Below, piece by piece: positions 8,788 to 17,862 of a stretch of 64,000 nucleotides of DNA (within the stretch, counting starts at the first letter, position 1; each line of letters opens with the position of its first letter). Both the position numbers and the translations under genes were made by a program. The stretch is from Oscillospiraceae bacterium (GTDB lineage: Bacteria; Bacillota; Clostridia; Oscillospirales; Oscillospiraceae): NCBI GenBank assembly GCA_017458335.1, contig JAFTFT010000021.1:1-64000 (forward strand), in the 5' to 3' direction. The notes beneath the pieces are model-generated. The model was not told where the DNA came from. It was given only the letters and a program-made list of their open reading frames with translations, and made no database searches.

Positions 8788-9771
8788 ATGGAAGAGAAGA
8801 TAACTTGCAAGGTCTCGGTCCTCTGCGCCACATACAACCATGAGGAGTATCTGCGCCAGACCCTGGACAGTTTCCTGAATCAGAAGACGGATTTTCCCTT
8901 CGAGGTGCTGGTGAACGACGACGCGTCCACCGACAGCACCGGGGACATCATCCGGGAATACGCGGCGAAATACCCAGAGGTGATTCGGCCCTTCTATCAA
9001 AAGGAGAACCTCTATTCTCGGCGCATCAACCTCTATGACGTGGTGTTCTTCCCGGCCTGCCGGGGCGAGTATATCGCCGTATGCGAGGGGGACGATTACT
9101 GGAACGACCCGGAGAAGCTGCAGCTTCAGGTGGACTGGCTGGACGCCCATCCGGAGTACTCCGCCTGCGTGCACAACAGCATCGGACGCTTTTCGAATCA
9201 GCCGGACAAGGTCCTGTTTGCGCAGGACGGAGACCGGGACATCCCCTTTGAGCAGGTGGTGCAGGGCATGTCCCATGCCTACCACACGAGTTCGATCCTC
9301 GCCCGGCGCGAGTTTATCCTGAATCCGCCGGATTACCGCGACGTGGCCTATCACCAGGGCTACTTCACCGACTATGCCATCGGCGTACGACTCGGCCTCT
9401 CGGGGAAGGTGCGCTTTCTGGACCGCTGCATGTCGGTTTACCGCATCGGCAGCAACCCCTCGGCCTGGAGCAGGGGTGTCGGACAGGAGTATCACAAGCT
9501 CAAGCGCTTTGTCAGCGGCGAGATTGCCATGCTGAAGACCGTGAAGCAACATCCGTTGACACCGGAGCAGGAAGCGGCCATCGATCAGGTCCTGCTGGAG
9601 CGGGAGTATGAGCTGCTCTACATCGAAGGGCGCGTGGACGAGATGGTCAAGCCGCCCTATGACAAAATTCATAAAAGCATGGGAAAGGGCCGCATCATCT
9701 CCACCGAGCTCAAGCGCAGGCTGCCCCATCTGCACCGGCTCTATCGGAAACACCGCGGATATGAGGACTGA
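8788..9771 (+). CDS. Glycosyltransferase family 2
   Basis: A 327-residue GT-A fold glycosyltransferase. It starts with the classic SVLCATYNHEEYLRQTLDSFLNQ segment and contains NDDASTDST (nucleotide-sugar binding) and EGDDYW (metal-binding DD) near residues 50 and 105. Such enzymes add one sugar to a lipid-linked glycan on the cytoplasmic face. It is the first gene of an operon of six overlapping or closely spaced genes; GGAG lies 7 nt before the ATG. Donor and acceptor are unknown. Confidence 0.92.
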   Translation: MEEKITCKVSVLCATYNHEEYLRQTLDSFLNQKTDFPFEVLVNDDASTDSTGDIIREYAAKYPEVIRPFYQKENLYSRRINLYDVVFFPACRGEYIAVCEGDDYWNDPEKLQLQVDWLDAHPEYSACVHNSIGRFSNQPDKVLFAQDGDRDIPFEQVVQGMSHAYHTSSILARREFILNPPDYRDVAYHQGYFTDYAIGVRLGLSGKVRFLDRCMSVYRIGSNPSAWSRGVGQEYHKLKRFVSGEIAMLKTVKQHPLTPEQEAAIDQVLLEREYELLYIEGRVDEMVKPPYDKIHKSMGKGRIISTELKRRLPHLHRLYRKHRGYED

Positions 9772-9779
9772 TCAGAAGG

Positions 9780-11237
9780 ATGGGTAACGGAAGCAAAGTT
9801 GCGAGCAACTTCCTCTGGCGTTTTTTTGAGCGTTTCGGCGCGCAGCTGCTCAACATCGTGGTGGGCATCATTCTCGCGCGCAAGCTGGGCCCCGGCCCCT
9901 CCGGCCAGATCGCCGTGGTGCTGGCGGTCATCAATATCCTGAAGGTGTTTGCCGACAGCGGCATGGCGAACGCCCTGATCCAGAAAAAGGATCCGGACGA
10001 TCTGGACTTCTCGTCGGTGTTTTTCTTCAACCTCGGCTTCAGCCTGCTGCTGTATCTGGGGCTGTTTCTCGCGGCACCGCGGATCGCGGTGTTCTATCAG
10101 GAGGAGAGCTATGTGGCGATCCTCCGGGTGCTGGGCCTGCTTGTGGTGATCTCCGGCCTCTACAACGTGCAGCTGGCCTACGTGTCCAAGACCATGCAGT
10201 TCAAGCGCTTTTTCTTCGCGACCCTGGGAGGGACGCTGTTCTCCGGCGCGCTGAGCATCGCGATGGTCTATCTCGGCTTCGGCATCTGGTCCCTGGTGGC
10301 GCTGCAGCTGAGCAACTTTGCCGTCAACACCCTGATCCTCTGGTTCACGGTCAGCTGGCGGCCGAAAAAAATGTTCTCCGCCGAGCGCCTGAAGGGCCTG
10401 CTCTCCTACGGCTGGAAACTGCTGGCGGCCTCTTTCCTCGACACGCTGTATCTGCAGATCTACTCTCTGGTGATCGGCAAGCGCTATCCCAAGGAAGAGC
10501 TCGGACAGTTTGACAAGGGACGCAACTGGCCGGATCAGATCACAACCAGCATCAACGCCTCTCTCGACAGCGTGCTGCTGCCGGTGCTCTCGGCGGAGCA
10601 GGACAACGTCCATACCCTGCGGGAGATGACACGCCGCGCCATCAAGACCAGCTCTTTTGTGATGATGCCGATGATGGCGGGGCTTGCGGCCTGCGCCACA
10701 CCGCTGGTCCGGCTGCTGCTGAAGGAGCAGTGGCTGCCCTGCGTGCCGTTTATGCAGATTTTCTGCGCGATCTACGCGTTTTATCCCCTGCACACGGCAA
10801 ACCTCAACGCAATCAAGGCCATGGGGCGGAGCGATATCTTCCTGAAACTGGAAGTGATCAAGAAAATCGCGGAGACCAGCGTGCTGCTCTATACCCTGCG
10901 CTACGGCGTGCTGGCCATGGCACTGGGACAGCTGTTCTGCGATATCTTGGCGCAGCTCATTAACGCCTGGCCGAACAAGAGACTGCTGGGCTATCCGTAC
11001 TGGACCCAGCTGAAGGACCTGTTGCCCTGCCTGCTGCTGTCGCTGGTGATGGCGGGCTGTGTGGCCGCGGTGCAGCTGCTGGGGCTGCATGATCTGGTGA
11101 CCCTGCTGATCCAGGTCCCGCTGGGCATGCTGGTCTATATCCTGGGCGCAAGGCTTCTGAAGCTGGACAGCTTCGACTATATCCTCAACATGGCAAAAAC
11201 CATTCTGCAGAAAAGAAGGGCGGGAGAAAACCGATGA
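9780..11237 (+). CDS. Lipid-linked oligosaccharide flippase (Wzx/MOP family)
   Basis: A 485-residue integral membrane protein with about 12-14 hydrophobic helices. It belongs to the polysaccharide transporter branch of the MOP superfamily (WzxC-like): the N-terminal segment FLWRFFERFGAQLLNIVVGIILARKLGP and the IQKKDPDDLDFSSVF segment are typical. The family moves undecaprenyl-linked glycan units across the membrane. It follows the GT2 gene by 8 nt and overlaps the ATP-grasp gene by 4 nt (ATGA), so the genes are translationally coupled. Confidence 0.92.
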   Translation: MGNGSKVASNFLWRFFERFGAQLLNIVVGIILARKLGPGPSGQIAVVLAVINILKVFADSGMANALIQKKDPDDLDFSSVFFFNLGFSLLLYLGLFLAAPRIAVFYQEESYVAILRVLGLLVVISGLYNVQLAYVSKTMQFKRFFFATLGGTLFSGALSIAMVYLGFGIWSLVALQLSNFAVNTLILWFTVSWRPKKMFSAERLKGLLSYGWKLLAASFLDTLYLQIYSLVIGKRYPKEELGQFDKGRNWPDQITTSINASLDSVLLPVLSAEQDNVHTLREMTRRAIKTSSFVMMPMMAGLAACATPLVRLLLKEQWLPCVPFMQIFCAIYAFYPLHTANLNAIKAMGRSDIFLKLEVIKKIAETSVLLYTLRYGVLAMALGQLFCDILAQLINAWPNKRLLGYPYWTQLKDLLPCLLLSLVMAGCVAAVQLLGLHDLVTLLIQVPLGMLVYILGARLLKLDSFDYILNMAKTILQKRRAGENR

Positions 11238-12448
11238 AAAAACTGCTGCTGCTCGGCGGCTCACGCTATCTGGTCCCGGTGATCCGGGAGGCAAAGGCGC
11301 TGGGCTGTCATACGATCACCTGCGACTATCTCCCGGACAACTTCGCGCATAAGCTCTCGGATGAGTACCACAACGTGAGCATCGTCGACAGGGAAGCGAC
11401 CCTGAAGCTGGCGCAGGAGCTGAAGGTGGACGGCGTAATGTCCTTCGCCTGCGACCCCGGCGTCATCACGGCGGCCTATGTGGCGGACCGGATGGGCCTG
11501 CCGAATGTCGGCCCGTACGAATCGGTGGCGATTCTGCAGGACAAGGGGCGCTTTCGCGCCTTTCTGCGGGAGCACGGCTTCCGGGTGCCAAACTGCCGGA
11601 GCTTTTCCAGCCTCGAAGACGCCCTGAGAATGGCGGAGCAGCTCAGATATCCCCTGATTGTCAAACCCGTGGACAACGCGGGCAGCAAGGGCGTCGGCCG
11701 GGTGGACAGCCCGGCGGAGCTGGAGGCGGCGATCCGGTATGCGCTGAAGTTTACCCGCTGCGGAAGGTTCATCCTGGAAGACTTTATCCAGCAGCAGGGG
11801 TATTCCTCGGATACCGACTGCTTCTCGGTGGACGGGGAACTGAAGTTTGTCTCCTTTGATAATCAGTATTTTGACCGCAAAGCCGACAACCCTTACGCGC
11901 CGGTGGGCTATACCTGGCCGTCCACGATCCCCGAAGCGCAGCAGCGGGAGCTCCGTTCGGAGCTGCAGCGGCTGCTGAGCCTGCTGCATATGGGAACTTC
12001 GCTCTATAACGTCGAAGTCCGGCTCGGGACGGACGGAAACGCCTATCTCATGGAGGTCTCCCCACGGGGCGGCGGAAACCGGCTGAGCGAGATGCTGGAA
12101 TTCACCTCCGGGACAAGGCTGGTGCACAACGCGGTTCGCGCGGCATTGGGCCTGCCGGTGGAGGAGATGCACGACCCGGTCTATCAGGGGCACTGGTCCA
12201 TCGTGATGCTGCACGCAGAGCGCAGCGGCGCGTTCCGGAAGCTCTGGATCGCGGAGGACGCGAGAGCCTCCGTGGTTGAGGAGGACCTCTGGGTAAATCC
12301 GGGAGACCCGGTGGAAGCCTTTGCCGGCGCAAACAACGCCGTGGGCTCGCTGGTGCTGAACTGGCCGAGCGAGGCGGAACGGGATGCCCGTATGTCGGAT
12401 GTCTCAAGCTGGGCGCGGATCCTGACAGAGGGGGAGCCCGATGCATAA
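11234..12448 (+). CDS. ATP-grasp domain ligase
   Basis: A 404-residue ATP-grasp enzyme. Residues 1-110 form the pre-ATP-grasp Rossmann-like domain (LLLGGSRYLVPVIREAKALG); residues about 115-310 hold the ATP-grasp core with YPLIVKPVDNAGSKGVGRV (ATP-binding lysines and glycine loop), ILEDFI and the metal-binding segment YLMEVSPRGGGNRLSEM. The family joins a carboxylate to an amine or thiol through an acylphosphate. Inside a glycan operon next to PLP enzymes it may attach an amino acid to an amino-sugar; that is inference. It overlaps both neighbours. Confidence 0.88.
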   Translation: MKKLLLLGGSRYLVPVIREAKALGCHTITCDYLPDNFAHKLSDEYHNVSIVDREATLKLAQELKVDGVMSFACDPGVITAAYVADRMGLPNVGPYESVAILQDKGRFRAFLREHGFRVPNCRSFSSLEDALRMAEQLRYPLIVKPVDNAGSKGVGRVDSPAELEAAIRYALKFTRCGRFILEDFIQQQGYSSDTDCFSVDGELKFVSFDNQYFDRKADNPYAPVGYTWPSTIPEAQQRELRSELQRLLSLLHMGTSLYNVEVRLGTDGNAYLMEVSPRGGGNRLSEMLEFTSGTRLVHNAVRAALGLPVEEMHDPVYQGHWSIVMLHAERSGAFRKLWIAEDARASVVEEDLWVNPGDPVEAFAGANNAVGSLVLNWPSEAERDARMSDVSSWARILTEGEPDA

Positions 12449-13391
12449 GGAGATCGGCGGATACCTGGAGCTGGAGCGCTTCACGGGGCCGATGCTGCAC
12501 GAAAAGGCGCTGGCGCTCTCCAGCGGCCGGGCCTGCCTCAGCTATCTGATCGAACAGCGCGGAATCCGGAAGATTGCTCTGCCGGACTTCAACTGCGACG
12601 TGGTGGAAGCGGTCTGCCGGGCTCATGAGCTTGATATCCGCTTCTATCCCGTGGGAGCGGACCTCCGGCCGAAGGCGCTGAAGACAGAAGACGACGAGTG
12701 GTTCTACCTCGTGAACTTCTACGGACAGCTGCCGGCAGATGAGCTGCAAAGCATTGCCGAACGCGTTCCCAGACTCATCGTGGATAACGCCCAGGCGTAT
12801 TTTGACCTGCCGCTGAAGGGCGTGGACACGCTCTATACCTGCCGAAAGTTCCTGGGTGTTCCGGACGGCGGCTTCGTCTATACCGACGCGCCGGAGAGAG
12901 AACTCCCGGCGGATGAGTCGCGGGAGCGGATGGACTTTGTCCTGGGCCGCTTCGAGCGTCCGGCGGGCGAATACTTTGCCGCCGCCGCGCAGAACAACGA
13001 GGCACTCTCCATGGAACCGAAACGCATGTCCGCCCTGACGGAAAACCTCCTGCACGCGGTGGACTATGAGCGGGTGAAGAGGATCCGGACGGAAAACTTT
13101 CGGAGGCTGCATGAGGGCCTCGGGGAGCGGAACCTTCTGAAAGTGCGTCTGACGGAGGGGGGTTATGCTTATCCGCTGATGCTTCCGGAGGGGCAGACGA
13201 TCCGAAAGAAGCTCATTGAACAGAAGATTTTTGTCCCCATGCTCTGGCCGAATGTGCCCGGGCAGCAGCCGGAGGATTCGGAAGCCTGCCGGCTGGCCGA
13301 ACAGATTCTTCCGCTGCCCTGTGACCAGCGATACGGTGCGGAGGAGATGGACTTTATCATCAGGGCGGTGCGGGACTGCCTGAATCCGTGA
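12441..13391 (+). CDS. DegT/DnrJ-like PLP-fold protein, divergent
   Basis: A 316-residue protein with distant similarity to DegT/DnrJ/EryC1 sugar aminotransferases but shorter than the usual 370-400. A recognisable core includes ALSSGRACLSYLI (cofactor phosphate region), LIVDNAQAYFD (the Asp that contacts the PLP ring nitrogen) and TCRKFLGVPDGGFVYT, where the Lys would be the Schiff-base residue. It overlaps the ATP-grasp gene by 8 nt and precedes a canonical DegT enzyme by 14 nt. A catalytic or a partner role is possible. Confidence 0.7.
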   Translation: MHKEIGGYLELERFTGPMLHEKALALSSGRACLSYLIEQRGIRKIALPDFNCDVVEAVCRAHELDIRFYPVGADLRPKALKTEDDEWFYLVNFYGQLPADELQSIAERVPRLIVDNAQAYFDLPLKGVDTLYTCRKFLGVPDGGFVYTDAPERELPADESRERMDFVLGRFERPAGEYFAAAAQNNEALSMEPKRMSALTENLLHAVDYERVKRIRTENFRRLHEGLGERNLLKVRLTEGGYAYPLMLPEGQTIRKKLIEQKIFVPMLWPNVPGQQPEDSEACRLAEQILPLPCDQRYGAEEMDFIIRAVRDCLNP

Positions 13392-13405
13392 AAGGAGAAT
13401 GGAAC

Positions 13406-14500
13406 ATGACAATCAATGTGACACGGTCGTCCATGCCGCCCTTTGAAGAGTATTGTGAGGAGATCCGCGAGCTGTGGGACAGCCACTGGCTCACCAACAT
13501 GGGCAGCAAGCACCAGCAGCTGGAACAGGAGCTGAAGCACTTTCTCGGCTGCGAGGAGATTGCCCTGTTTACCAACGGGCATCTGGCCCTGGAAAACGTG
13601 ATCGAGGCCTTCCGTCTTCAAGGTGAGATCATTACGACACCGTTTACCTTTGCCTCCACAACCCATGCCATCGTGCGCTGCGGCTGCACGCCGGTGTTCT
13701 GTGACATTGACCCCAGGACCTATACCATGGATCCGGAAAAGCTGGAGGCGCTGATCACCGATAAGACGGTCGCCATTCTGCCGGTTCATGTTTACGGAAA
13801 TCTCTGCGATGTGGACCGGATCGGAGAGATTGCGGCCCGGCACGGCCTGCCGGTGATCTATGACGCAGCCCACAGCTTCGGTGTGTTCCGAAACGGGGTC
13901 AGCTCGGCCTGCTTCGGCGATGCGGCGATGTTCAGCTTCCACGCGACCAAGGTCTTCAACACCGTAGAGGGCGGCGCGGTCTGCTGCCGCAGCGCGGAGA
14001 TTCAGCGCCGGCTCTGCGATCTGAAGAATTTCGGCATCCATGACGAGGAGACGGTGGCCTATGTCGGCGGCAACGCCAAGATGAACGAGTTCTGCGCTGC
14101 GATGGGGCTGTGCAATCTGCGCCATCTTCAGGAAGAGATCGAAAAGCGGCGGCTGGTGGCGCAACATTATGACGAACGCCTCGGAGGCATTCCGGGGCTG
14201 CAGCTGAATGCGCATCCGGCGGAAATTCAGCCAAACTTCGCCTACTATCCGGTGGTGTTTGACGGCTTCCGCCTGAACCGGGACGAGGTCTTCGCACGTC
14301 TCGCGGAAAACGGGATCATCCCGAGAAAGTATTTCTACCCCCTGACGAGCGCCTTTACCTGCTATGCGGGGAAGGCCGGATTCGACCCGACAAAGACGCC
14401 GGTCGCGGCGCATGTGGCGGAGCGGGTGCTGACGCTGCCGATGTACGCGGATCTTCCAATCGAAACGGTGGATCGCATCTGTGACCTGATCCTGCAATGA
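13406..14500 (+). CDS. DegT/DnrJ/EryC1/StrS-family sugar aminotransferase
   Basis: A 364-residue PLP-dependent enzyme of the family that aminates nucleotide-linked keto-sugars. Visible motifs are SNGHLALE-like FTNGHLALENVI, TTPFTFASTTHAIVRCGCTPVFCDID, VIYDAAHSFGV (PLP ring Asp) and MFSFHATKVFNTVEGGAV, in which the Lys is the Schiff-base residue. It resembles VioA/FdtB-type enzymes. The start at 13406 is preferred because AAAGGAG lies 8 nt upstream. It overlaps the next gene by ATGA. It likely makes an amino-deoxy sugar for the glycan; no sugar dehydratase is in the window. Confidence 0.92.
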   Translation: MTINVTRSSMPPFEEYCEEIRELWDSHWLTNMGSKHQQLEQELKHFLGCEEIALFTNGHLALENVIEAFRLQGEIITTPFTFASTTHAIVRCGCTPVFCDIDPRTYTMDPEKLEALITDKTVAILPVHVYGNLCDVDRIGEIAARHGLPVIYDAAHSFGVFRNGVSSACFGDAAMFSFHATKVFNTVEGGAVCCRSAEIQRRLCDLKNFGIHDEETVAYVGGNAKMNEFCAAMGLCNLRHLQEEIEKRRLVAQHYDERLGGIPGLQLNAHPAEIQPNFAYYPVVFDGFRLNRDEVFARLAENGIIPRKYFYPLTSAFTCYAGKAGFDPTKTPVAAHVAERVLTLPMYADLPIETVDRICDLILQ

Positions 14501-16107
14501 CGAGACCGATTCTCCGGAATAAGCTCTACCTCTATCTGACGGAGTTTTTCGCCGGAATGGCGGTGATGGCGGTGGAACTGGGAGCCAGCCGCCTGCTGGC
14601 GCCGTACTTTTCCTCCTCCCAGATCGTCTGGACCATCATCATCGGGACGATCATGATCGCCATGGCTCTCGGCAATCTCTACGGCGGACGCAGTGCGGAC
14701 CGGGATCCGAATCCGGACCGCCTGTACCGGCGCATTCTCATCGCCTCGATCTGGATTGCCCTGATCCCGGTGGTCGGGAAATACGTTATCCTCGCGATCT
14801 CCGCCGTGATGATCTTCTCCGTGAACGCCAACTACCTGATCTGGGCGGCGTTTGCGGCCTGCATGGTCATCTTCGTCTTCCCGCTCTTTCTGCTGGGGAC
14901 GGTGACGCCGTCGCTGGCCAAGTACAGCATGGAGAACCTGGAGGACAATGCCCGGATCGTCGGGACGCTGGGGGCGGCCAACACCGTCGGCAGCATCATC
15001 GGGACCTTTGTCCCGACCTTTGTGACGATCCCGGCGGTCGGCACGTCGATCACCTTCCTGATCTTCGCGGGGATTCTGCTGGTGCTGGGGCTGATCTATT
15101 TTATCAGCACGAAAACACGCAGCGCCGCCTCTGTGGCGGGAGTTGCGGTGTTCCTGCTCAGCTGCGCCCTGGGATACCGGTCGAACTTCGCTTTCTGGAA
15201 GGATAATCTGGTCTATGAGGGCGAATCGGTCTACAACTATCTGCAGGTGGAGGAGACCGACGACAGCGTCATCCTCTCGACGAATGTCCTCTTCGGTGTC
15301 CAGTCCATCCTCCGCAGGGACGCGTCCCTCACCGGCATGTACTATGACTATGCCCTGGCGGCGCCCATGATGGCCGGGGCGGAGGAAAAACTGGCGGAGG
15401 GTCAGGGCTTTGACCTGCTGATCCTCGGGATGGGAACCGGGACCTACGGAAGCCAGTGTACACGATACTTCCCCGGTATCCAGATCGAGGGCGTGGAGAT
15501 TGACGAGAAGATCACCCGGCTTGCGCATCGCTATTTTGAGATGCCGGAGGATCTGAATGTCTGCACCTATGACGGCCGGGCCTATCTGAACGCGGTGGAA
15601 AAGCGGTATGACGTGATCATGGTGGACGCCTACCAAGACATCACGATCCCGTTTCAGATGTCTTCCGTCGAGTTCTTCACCATGGTGCGGGAGCACCTGA
15701 AGGACGACGGCGTGCTCGTCGTCAACATGAACATGCACGGGGAGAGAGAAGGGGAAATCAACCACTACCTCTCCGACACCATCGCCGCCGTGTTTCCGGA
15801 AGTCCGGACGATCGACGTCCCGAACAGCACGAATCGGGAGCTCTTTGCCTCCTGCAATCCGGAGATGCTGGAAACAATGTCACGCAATGCGATGCTTTGC
15901 AGCGATGCCGAGCTTCGCGGCCTGATGGAGCGGATCAGGGAAAGTCTCACGCCCTGGCAGGCAGGTAACTATCTCATGACAGACGACCGGGCGCCGGTGG
16001 AGCTCCTGGGCATGAGGGTCATCGACGACCTGATCCGGGACGAGGTCTCGGGGTACAAGTGGATCTATGAGGAATACGGCATTCAGGGCATCATCGACAT
16101 GCTGTGA
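14497..16107 (+). CDS. Membrane-anchored spermidine-synthase-like protein
   Basis: A 536-residue fusion of an N-terminal membrane domain (about residues 10-210, six to seven helices; MAVELGASRLLAPYFSSSQIVWTIIIG) and a C-terminal polyamine-synthase/methyltransferase fold with LILGMGTGTYGSQ, GVEIDEKI and MVDAYQDITIPFQMSSVEFF. This is the broad fused MFS/spermidine synthase family, often annotated but rarely characterised. In the family the enzyme domain transfers an aminopropyl group from decarboxylated SAM or a related group. Being last in a glycan operon suggests a polyamine-like modification or a spare methyltransferase role; that is inference. Confidence 0.85.
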   Translation: MTRPILRNKLYLYLTEFFAGMAVMAVELGASRLLAPYFSSSQIVWTIIIGTIMIAMALGNLYGGRSADRDPNPDRLYRRILIASIWIALIPVVGKYVILAISAVMIFSVNANYLIWAAFAACMVIFVFPLFLLGTVTPSLAKYSMENLEDNARIVGTLGAANTVGSIIGTFVPTFVTIPAVGTSITFLIFAGILLVLGLIYFISTKTRSAASVAGVAVFLLSCALGYRSNFAFWKDNLVYEGESVYNYLQVEETDDSVILSTNVLFGVQSILRRDASLTGMYYDYALAAPMMAGAEEKLAEGQGFDLLILGMGTGTYGSQCTRYFPGIQIEGVEIDEKITRLAHRYFEMPEDLNVCTYDGRAYLNAVEKRYDVIMVDAYQDITIPFQMSSVEFFTMVREHLKDDGVLVVNMNMHGEREGEINHYLSDTIAAVFPEVRTIDVPNSTNRELFASCNPEMLETMSRNAMLCSDAELRGLMERIRESLTPWQAGNYLMTDDRAPVELLGMRVIDDLIRDEVSGYKWIYEEYGIQGIIDML

Positions 16108-16137
16108 ATATAAAAGAAGAAAGAAAGGAAGAAACAC

Positions 16138-17676
16138 ATGAGCAAAGACATTTCCCGCAGATCATTTCTGAAAGGCGCTGCAGCGAGCATGGCCAGCGTC
16201 GCAGCCATGGGCCTGGTCGGCGCACCCGTCCTCGCCTCGGCGGAAGAGAACTGGGATCTGGAAACCGACGTTCTGGTCGTCGGCGGCGGCGGAACCGGTG
16301 TCTCCGCAGCGGCGGAAGCGGCGGCAGCCGGTGTCAAAGTGCTGGTGCTGGAGAAGTCCGGCATCGTCGGCGGCACCTCTAACCTCTCCGGCGGCGTCAT
16401 GCAGGCAGCCGGTACCAAGTATCAGAAGGAGTTTACAAAGTATCAGGACGACACGCCTGAGAACCACGCAGCGGTGTGGATCAAGGAAGGCGAAGGCCTG
16501 GTCGACGAGGAGCTGGTCAAGGATCTGGCCAACGGCGCTCCGGCGCACATCGACTGGCTGGCGGATACCTGCGGCCTGAAATGGACCAGCATCTATGGCC
16601 ACTGCCACATCCCCTATGTCGAGGATGAGATCATGGCAGACCGTATCCATGTCTATGAAGGCGGCGGCGCTTCCGGCGGCGGTGTCATCTATGTTCAGGC
16701 GGTATGGAAATACGCGCAGGAGCAGGGCGCCGAGATGCAGATGAACACCGAAGTCAAGAAGCTTGTCCAGGATGAGAGCGGCACGGTTGTCGGTGTCATC
16801 GCCGAGCAGGACGGCAAAGAAATCCGCGTAAAGGCCAACAAGGGCGTCATCCTGTGCACGGCATCTGTAGACCAGAACCGCGAAATGGCCAAGCGCCTCA
16901 GCCCGCAGCAGTACTATGATCTGGACAACGGCATCTGCCTGAGCGTGGCCACCGACACCGGTGACGGCATCCGCATGGGCATGGAGATCGGCGCCGACGT
17001 CGCGGGCTTCGGCGGCTGCATTGACTTCTGCGGCAAGACCGGCTTCGGCACGGACAACCGCACCCCGAACTTCCCGAGCTTCATCGTGAATCAGAACGGG
17101 TTCCGTTTTGTTTGCGAAGACACAACCTATGCCTATCACTATCGCGCCATCTATCAGCAGTGCGTCGCCCTCAACGGCCACACCTACATGATCTTCGGCA
17201 AGAGTTCCATCACCGAGTCTCAGGCGGTGGCGAGCGGTTACGCGCCCTGGAGCAGTGAAGAAGCCGCTGACGCCGAGGTCGAGGCCGGCACCCTCTTTAA
17301 GGGCGAGACCATCGAAGAGCTGGCGGAAGCCATCGGCGTCCCGGCAGCCAATCTGAAGGCGCAGCTTGACCTGTGGAACAGCTATGGCGAGTCCGGCGAA
17401 GACCTGCAGTTCGGCCGTCTGACGGGCGTTGAACCCATTACCGGGCCCTTCTACGCCTATCAGAACATTGCCTATAACCTGGGCGCTCTGGGCGGACTGA
17501 AGATCAATGTCGACACCGAGGTCATCGATGTCAACGGCAATGTGATCCCGCACCTGTACGCGGCCGGCCTGAATGCCGGCGGCTGGATCGGACCCTACTA
17601 TCCCGGCAGCGGCACGGCCATCATCGGCACGGTCCACTGGGGACGCAAGGCCGGCGCCAAGGCGGCGGCGAACTGA
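16138..17676 (+). CDS. Tat-exported FAD-dependent reductase (fumarate/urocanate reductase family)
   Basis: A 512-residue flavoprotein. The N-terminus has a twin-arginine signal (SRRSFLKG) followed by a hydrophobic stretch and an ASA-type cleavage region. The FAD-binding motif DVLVVGGGGTGVSAAAEAAAAG follows, and the C-terminus has the family's GLNAGGWIGPYYPGSGTAI. The fold is that of fumarate reductase/urocanate reductase flavoproteins, but there is no N-terminal FMN-binding domain, so electrons must come from a separate carrier or the protein is a dehydrogenase or isomerase. It begins 30 nt after the preceding operon and could be read from it. The substrate is unknown. Confidence 0.87.
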   Translation: MSKDISRRSFLKGAAASMASVAAMGLVGAPVLASAEENWDLETDVLVVGGGGTGVSAAAEAAAAGVKVLVLEKSGIVGGTSNLSGGVMQAAGTKYQKEFTKYQDDTPENHAAVWIKEGEGLVDEELVKDLANGAPAHIDWLADTCGLKWTSIYGHCHIPYVEDEIMADRIHVYEGGGASGGGVIYVQAVWKYAQEQGAEMQMNTEVKKLVQDESGTVVGVIAEQDGKEIRVKANKGVILCTASVDQNREMAKRLSPQQYYDLDNGICLSVATDTGDGIRMGMEIGADVAGFGGCIDFCGKTGFGTDNRTPNFPSFIVNQNGFRFVCEDTTYAYHYRAIYQQCVALNGHTYMIFGKSSITESQAVASGYAPWSSEEAADAEVEAGTLFKGETIEELAEAIGVPAANLKAQLDLWNSYGESGEDLQFGRLTGVEPITGPFYAYQNIAYNLGALGGLKINVDTEVIDVNGNVIPHLYAAGLNAGGWIGPYYPGSGTAIIGTVHWGRKAGAKAAAN

Positions 17677-17718
17677 TCGGGCGAAGATAACGATCGAATA
17701 AAAACAGAAACAAGAATC

Positions 17719-17752
17719 GGCGGGTGCCCGGATATCGGGCATCCGCCTTTCT
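17719..17752 (+). terminator. Rho-independent terminator after the Tat flavoprotein
   Basis: A 12-bp near-perfect stem (GGCGGGTGCCCG / CGGGCATCCGCC, 17719-17730 and 17736-17747) with a 5-nt loop, followed by TTTCTT. Confidence 0.85.
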
Positions 17753-17862
17753 TCGTCTCGGATGGTTTTGTACATTTTTCTTGTGCGGCTCTCCTTTTTT
17801 TGCTATACTCAAATCAAAGCATATCGCAGAACCGGAAAACTTGCGGAGGAGGACGGAATCTG

